From assembly GCF_014197245.1 (NCBI RefSeq), contig NZ_JACIFF010000003.1, forward strand, positions 260,077-324,076: 64,000 nt of DNA, read 5' to 3'. Source of the stretch: Neolewinella aquimaris. Its GTDB lineage: Bacteria; Bacteroidota; Bacteroidia; Chitinophagales; Saprospiraceae. A model generated the notes under the pieces. That model saw only the letters and a program-made list of their open reading frames with translations, did no database searches and was not told the origin of the DNA. Below, piece by piece: positions 60,143-64,000 of the stretch (position 1 is its first letter; each line of letters begins with the position of its first letter). Made by a program: the position numbers and the translations under genes.

Positions 60143-61285
60143 ATGAACACTGCCGAACTGCTGGAAAAGGGGCTCAACCGCGAATGGCTCACCGCCGAGG
60201 AAGGGGTATGGCTCCTGGAAAATGCCGCGACCGCCGAGCTGATGTACGTAGCCAACCGGCTGCGCTTCGAGTCGGTGCCGGAGCAGACCGTAACGTGGAT
60301 CATCGACCGCAACAGCAATACGACCAACGTCTGTATCGCCAACTGTAAGTTCTGCAATTTCTACCGGCGGCCCGGTCACGAAGAGAGCTACATCACCAGC
60401 ATCGAGGAGTACAAGCAGAAGATCGAAGAGACCTTTGCCTTCGGCGGCGAGCAGCTCCTGTTGCAGGGCGGCCACCACCCCGATCTGGGACTGAAATTCT
60501 ACTGCGACCTGTTCAGTGAATTGAAATCGCTGTACCCCCAACTAAAATTACACGCCCTCGGCCCCCCGGAGATCGCCCACGTGGCCAAGCTGGAGGGTAT
60601 GAGTCACTACGACGTTTTGAAGGCACTCAAGGAGTCCGGACTCGACAGCCTCCCCGGCGCCGGGGCGGAAATCCTAAGCGACCGGGTACGCCGCCTAATC
60701 TCCAAGGGTAAGTGTGGTGGAGAAGAATGGCTCGACGTTATGCGCGCTGCCCATAAGCTCGACATCACGACCTCGGCAACGATGATGTTCGGCCACATCG
60801 AGACGAACTGGGAGCGTATGGACCACCTCGTGCGCATGCGGCAGGTGCAGAGCGAAAAGCCGGCCGACGCCAAGGGTTTTTTGGCCTTCATCCCGTGGCC
60901 ATTCCAGGATGAGGATACCATACTTAAAAAGATCAAACGTGCCCGCAATACGGTGACCGGCGATGAGTACATCCGCATGATCGCCCTCAGTCGCATCATG
61001 CTGCCCAACGTGACCAACATTCAGGCGAGCTGGCTGACGGTCGGCAAGCAGGTGGCGCAAATTTGTCTGCACGCCGGCGCGAACGACTTCGGCTCCATCA
61101 TGATCGAGGAGAACGTAGTGAGCGCCGCCGGAGCCCGCTGGCGCTTTACGGCCGACGGCATTCAGGAAGCCATACGGGAAGCCGGCTTCCGTCCGCAGCT
61201 CCGTACCCAGCAGTACGAATACCGGGAACTGCCCCAGAACATCCGCCAGCAGGAGCTCAACCGGGCCGAGCTGATCGTGGACTAG
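60143..61285 (+). CDS. mqnC: Cyclic dehypoxanthinyl futalosine synthase (MqnC)
   Basis: Radical SAM enzyme of the futalosine route to menaquinone. It has 380 residues from ATG 60143. The CxxxCxxC cluster motif is C64, C68 and C71 in the segment NTTNVCIANCKFCNFYRR. LLQGGHHPDLGLKFYCDLF, IPWPFQDEDT and GANDFGSIMIEENVVSAAG follow, as in the MqnC/CofH group. The start of the open frame at 60020 runs through dispersed palindromes and is not credible. The RsmI-like gene starts 12 nt after the stop. Other mqn genes are not in the window. Confidence 0.9.
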   Translation: MNTAELLEKGLNREWLTAEEGVWLLENAATAELMYVANRLRFESVPEQTVTWIIDRNSNTTNVCIANCKFCNFYRRPGHEESYITSIEEYKQKIEETFAFGGEQLLLQGGHHPDLGLKFYCDLFSELKSLYPQLKLHALGPPEIAHVAKLEGMSHYDVLKALKESGLDSLPGAGAEILSDRVRRLISKGKCGGEEWLDVMRAAHKLDITTSATMMFGHIETNWERMDHLVRMRQVQSEKPADAKGFLAFIPWPFQDEDTILKKIKRARNTVTGDEYIRMIALSRIMLPNVTNIQASWLTVGKQVAQICLHAGANDFGSIMIEENVVSAAGARWRFTADGIQEAIREAGFRPQLRTQQYEYRELPQNIRQQELNRAELIVD

Positions 61286-61293
61286 TACTTTTG
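61286..61293 (+). promoter_or_regulatory. -7 box immediately before the RsmI-like start
   Basis: TACTTTTG ends only 4 nt before ATG 61298. If used, it would give a leaderless or almost leaderless mRNA. Confidence 0.35.
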
Positions 61294-61297
61294 GGCC

Positions 61298-62008
61298 ATG
61301 ACCGGCACCCTTTACCTCATTCCCTCCACCCTCGGACCGGGGGCCATCGACACCATCCCCGAACGTACCCTGGCGATCACACGCCGGATCAAGCACTTCG
61401 TAGTCGAAACCGGAAAGGTGGCCCGTGCCTTCCTTAAAGAAGTAGAACTCGACCACCGCCTGCAGGAATGCACTTACTACGAGCTCAATAAGCGTACCCG
61501 CGACCATGAGTTACCGGCCTTTCTGGAAGCCGCGCTCGGGGGGCAAGATGTAGGCCTGCTCTCCGATGCCGGAGCGCCGGGGGTGGCCGACCCCGGGTCA
61601 AGACTGGTGCTGTTGGCCCACCGGACGGGCGTTCGGGTGGTTCCGCTGGCGGGGCCGTCCGCCATACTGCTGAGTTTAATGGCTGCCGGGTTGAACGGCC
61701 AGTCGTTTACCTTTCACGGCTACCTGAGTCCCAAACGCCCGCAACTCGCCAAAGACCTGCGCCGCCTCGAAGCCGACAGTCGCCGCAATAAGCAGACCCA
61801 GCTCTGGATCGAAGCACCCTACCGCAACCAGGCCACCATCGAAACCGCCGTGGAGGCACTTTCGTCAACAACCCTGTTTTCCGTCGCCGTGGACCTGACA
61901 ACGGACACGGAGTGGATCCACACGGCACCCATTGCGGACTGGGGCGGGGACGCAGGAGCAGAGATTCAGAAACGGCCGGCCATGTTCCTGCTCCTTGCGC
62001 CAATGTAA
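61298..62008 (+). CDS. RsmI-like SAM-dependent methyltransferase (tetrapyrrole methylase fold)
   Basis: A 236-residue protein of the RsmI group, which methylates 16S rRNA. The start MTGTLYLIPSTLGPGA and the LLSDAGAPGVADPG motif are characteristic, as is VPLAGPSAILLSLMAAGLNGQ. RsmI itself is usually about 280 residues, so this is the shorter Bacteroidota paralogue and its substrate is uncertain. The G-rich 19-mer lies in frame near the C terminus and encodes GGDAGA. It probably belongs to the mqnC transcript. Confidence 0.85.
   Translation: MTGTLYLIPSTLGPGAIDTIPERTLAITRRIKHFVVETGKVARAFLKEVELDHRLQECTYYELNKRTRDHELPAFLEAALGGQDVGLLSDAGAPGVADPGSRLVLLAHRTGVRVVPLAGPSAILLSLMAAGLNGQSFTFHGYLSPKRPQLAKDLRRLEADSRRNKQTQLWIEAPYRNQATIETAVEALSSTTLFSVAVDLTTDTEWIHTAPIADWGGDAGAEIQKRPAMFLLLAPM
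61942..61960 (+). repeat. Dispersed G-rich 19-mer inside the RsmI-like gene
   Basis: GGGCGGGGACGCAGGAGCA, sense orientation and in frame. It is the same word as at 47442-47460. Confidence 0.75.
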
Positions 62009-62134
62009 AAGTCCTGCAAGGAAACCGGCGATTTTCGGGGGGAAAGCCATCCGCTACTAACCCGACATAACTACCCGGGCGGACACGGCGTTATCTTCAT
62101 CATCCTTCGTCTTACCACGGTAAATTGTTTTCCC

Positions 62135-64000
62135 ATGGCGTTACGCCTGACTCTGCTGTTCAGTCTGCTTTCCGTTACCCTGTTCGCCCAGTTTGCCAGT
62201 CCGATCTCCTGGACCTTCGAGCAACGGGCCCTGGGCGAGGACCGCTTCGAGCTGATCGCCACGGCAACTGCGGAAGACGGCTGGGCCATTTACAGTCAGC
62301 ATACGGACGACGGTGGGCCCGTGCCGACCACCTTCTACTGGACGGAAGGCGACCACTACGAACGGATCGGCGAGGTAGAGGAATCCGGTCACCGCAAGGA
62401 GGGAATGGACGAGCTGTTCGGCGTAAACGTGATCAAGTACCTGAGCGACGAGCCGGCGATCTTCACCCAGACCGTCCGGGTGACTGATTACACGACGCCC
62501 ATCACCGGTGAGGTGGAATTCATGTGCTGCGACGACGAGCAGTGCCTGCCGCCGACGACCGAGGAGTTTGCTTTTAGCCTGAGTCCGCCGGCACCTGCGG
62601 CCCCGCCCAAAGAAGCGACGGCTGTCCCTGTAGTGCCGGAAGAAGTAGCACCCGCCGCCGCCCCCACTGAAGTGAACGACCAACCGCAGGAGGAAGTGCT
62701 GGCCACCTACACCGCCGCTACGCCCGCGCCGACCGAGAACGAGCCGGTAGCCTGGGAACTGCGCGTCGAAACGCTGGAGGGAAGCCGTTACCGAATATCC
62801 ATGACCGGCACCATGATCGACGACTGGACCGTGTACAGCACCACCGTCGACCCGGAGATCGGGCCCATCCCGACCGAACTGGTAATCGACGAGGGCAGCG
62901 GGGTGACGGCCATCGGGGAGGTCACCGAAACTTCCGCTACCCTCAAGAAAAAATACGATACAACCTGGGAGGCCGTGGTGAGTAAGATCGACGGAGGCAA
63001 CGTCACGTATTCCCAGGTTGTGCAACTAGAAGGGGATGCAACGGTGAGTGGGTACCTGACCTACCAGACCTGCAACGACGAAATGTGTCTGCCGCCCCGC
63101 GACCTGCCCTTCACCTTCGATCCGGCGGCCGGAGTAGCTACGCTGGACGGAATTGGTGGAGAAGCAGTAACGGATAGTGAGGTATTCGCCGAATCGGGGA
63201 CCGAAACGGAGGTATGCTTCAACACCGAACCGGCCGGAACGTGCAGCGAGGGGGAGGCCGTGACCCGGGGCAGAAGCCTCTGGGGGGTGTTCGGACTGGG
63301 GCTACTGGGCGGACTGTTCGCGCTGATCATGCCCTGCATCTTTCCGATGATCCCGCTGACGGTGAGCTTCTTTACGAAGAGCAGCGGCAGTCGGAGCCAG
63401 GGGGTGCAACGGGCGGCCCTCTACGGCTTCTTCATTTTCCTGATATACGTGCTGTTGAGTGTGCCCTTTCACCTAGTGGCGGGCATCGATCCCTCGATTT
63501 TGAACAGCATTGCCAGCAACGTCTGGCTGAATTTGGTCTTCTTTGCCGTTTTTCTGGTCTTTGCGGGGAGCTTTTTCGGCTTTTATGAGCTGGTGCTGCC
63601 GCAGAGTTGGAGCAATCGCGCCAGTCAGGCCGAGGGGACGGGGGGCGTAACGGGAATTTTCTTCATGGCGCTTACGCTCGCACTGGTCAGTTTTAGCTGT
63701 ACCGGTCCGATCCTGGGTAGCCTGCTGGTAGAGGCGGTGAGTGATGGTGCTTGGCCCCTAACGGCCGGTATGGCCGGATTCGGGGTGGCACTCGGCTTGC
63801 CCTTCGCCCTCTTTGCGGCCTTCCCCGGCGTGATGAACAGCATGCCCAAGTCGGGTGGCTGGCTCAATAGCGTGAAGGTGGTGCTGGGCTTCGTGGAGGT
63901 GGCCCTGGCCTTCAAGTTCCTGAGCAACGCCGATCTGGTGGGCGACTGGAACCTGCTGCGCATCGAACCCTTTTTGATCGTATGGATGCTGTGTTCTTTC
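62135..64000 (+). CDS. DsbD-like thiol:disulfide interchange protein, cut by window end
   Basis: At least 622 residues; the 3' end is beyond the window. A signal peptide (MALRLTLLFSLLSVTLFA) precedes two periplasmic DsbD-alpha-like domains. Both carry a CxxxxxCLPP-type motif: CCDDEQCLPP near residue 132 and CNDEMCLPP near 315. A Pro/Ala/Glu linker joins them. The membrane part then begins with LGGLFALIMPCIFPMIPLT, and its second Cys is in SFSCTGPILG. DsbD moves reducing power from thioredoxin to the periplasm. A C-terminal thioredoxin-like domain is expected past 64000 but not seen. Confidence 0.88.
   Translation, partial: MALRLTLLFSLLSVTLFAQFASPISWTFEQRALGEDRFELIATATAEDGWAIYSQHTDDGGPVPTTFYWTEGDHYERIGEVEESGHRKEGMDELFGVNVIKYLSDEPAIFTQTVRVTDYTTPITGEVEFMCCDDEQCLPPTTEEFAFSLSPPAPAAPPKEATAVPVVPEEVAPAAAPTEVNDQPQEEVLATYTAATPAPTENEPVAWELRVETLEGSRYRISMTGTMIDDWTVYSTTVDPEIGPIPTELVIDEGSGVTAIGEVTETSATLKKKYDTTWEAVVSKIDGGNVTYSQVVQLEGDATVSGYLTYQTCNDEMCLPPRDLPFTFDPAAGVATLDGIGGEAVTDSEVFAESGTETEVCFNTEPAGTCSEGEAVTRGRSLWGVFGLGLLGGLFALIMPCIFPMIPLTVSFFTKSSGSRSQGVQRAALYGFFIFLIYVLLSVPFHLVAGIDPSILNSIASNVWLNLVFFAVFLVFAGSFFGFYELVLPQSWSNRASQAEGTGGVTGIFFMALTLALVSFSCTGPILGSLLVEAVSDGAWPLTAGMAGFGVALGLPFALFAAFPGVMNSMPKSGGWLNSVKVVLGFVEVALAFKFLSNADLVGDWNLLRIEPFLIVWMLCSF

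Noticed and set aside
62141-63025. 294-codon minus-strand frame
   Set aside because: Antisense shadow of the DsbD-like gene, whose plus frame is open to the window end with clear cysteine motifs.

Overview
The window looks like a chromosomal stretch of a Bacteroidota bacterium, most likely from the Saprospiria/Lewinella group. This is inferred from gene content and style, not from a search. The evidence is the type IX secretion protein SprA, a secreted protein with a type B (CHU_C-like) C-terminal domain, a SusC/SusD pair, and a Rho factor with a long Arg/Asn/Gly-rich insert. Starts lack Shine-Dalgarno sequences, and several carry the Bacteroidota -7 box TAnnTTTG 13-20 nt upstream. Base composition is GC-rich for the phylum. 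I see no rRNA, tRNA, prophage, transposase or CRISPR array.

Layout. 1-303: a 99-bp tandem array. 304-14274: mostly housekeeping genes (prs, a UvrD/RecB-like helicase-nuclease, a metallo-beta-lactamase hydrolase, rho, serS-frr, comEC, a TolC-like protein, ruvA). 14346-25439: sprA, a ferredoxin-reductase-like flavoprotein, an OmpA-like protein, a methyltransferase and an A-type Fe-S carrier. 25575-30589: iscS, iscU and a second A-type carrier, msrB-msrA, purS-pssA. 30694-38815: a large T9SS cargo protein, a lipoprotein, an Lhr-type helicase and aminopeptidase P. 38819-47342: the most unusual locus, described below. 47525-52851: a TPR protein, a TonB-like protein, a diheme cytochrome c lipoprotein, rbfA and a rhomboid protease. 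53150-59673: susC, susD and a phosphodiesterase-like/alkaline phosphatase fusion. 60143-64000: mqnC, an RsmI-like methyltransferase and the first two thirds of a DsbD-like protein, cut by the window edge.

The stand-out system is a tightly packed three-gene operon on the minus strand. A 1707-residue Ser/Thr kinase-AAA ATPase-GAF-class III cyclase (42219-47342) overlaps by ATGA a catalase-fold allene-oxide-synthase-like hemoprotein (41065-42222). Five nucleotides later comes a lipoxygenase-family protein (38819-41059). Lipoxygenase and this type of catalase-related hemoprotein are known as natural fusions in corals and some cyanobacteria. Here they are separate genes tied to a signalling protein, so the locus is a candidate oxylipin signalling system. 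Both enzymes lack one expected metal ligand: Ser replaces the first iron His in the lipoxygenase, and Gly stands at the aligned proximal heme Tyr.

The intergenic DNA is rich in dispersed repeats. There are 40-nt and 29-nt imperfect palindromes, a 73-nt cloverleaf-shaped element next to a 28-nt minisatellite, and a 19-21-nt G-rich word found both inside and outside genes. There is also a set of long hairpins whose arms are low-complexity sequence and its own complement. Several of these elements begin exactly at a stop codon.
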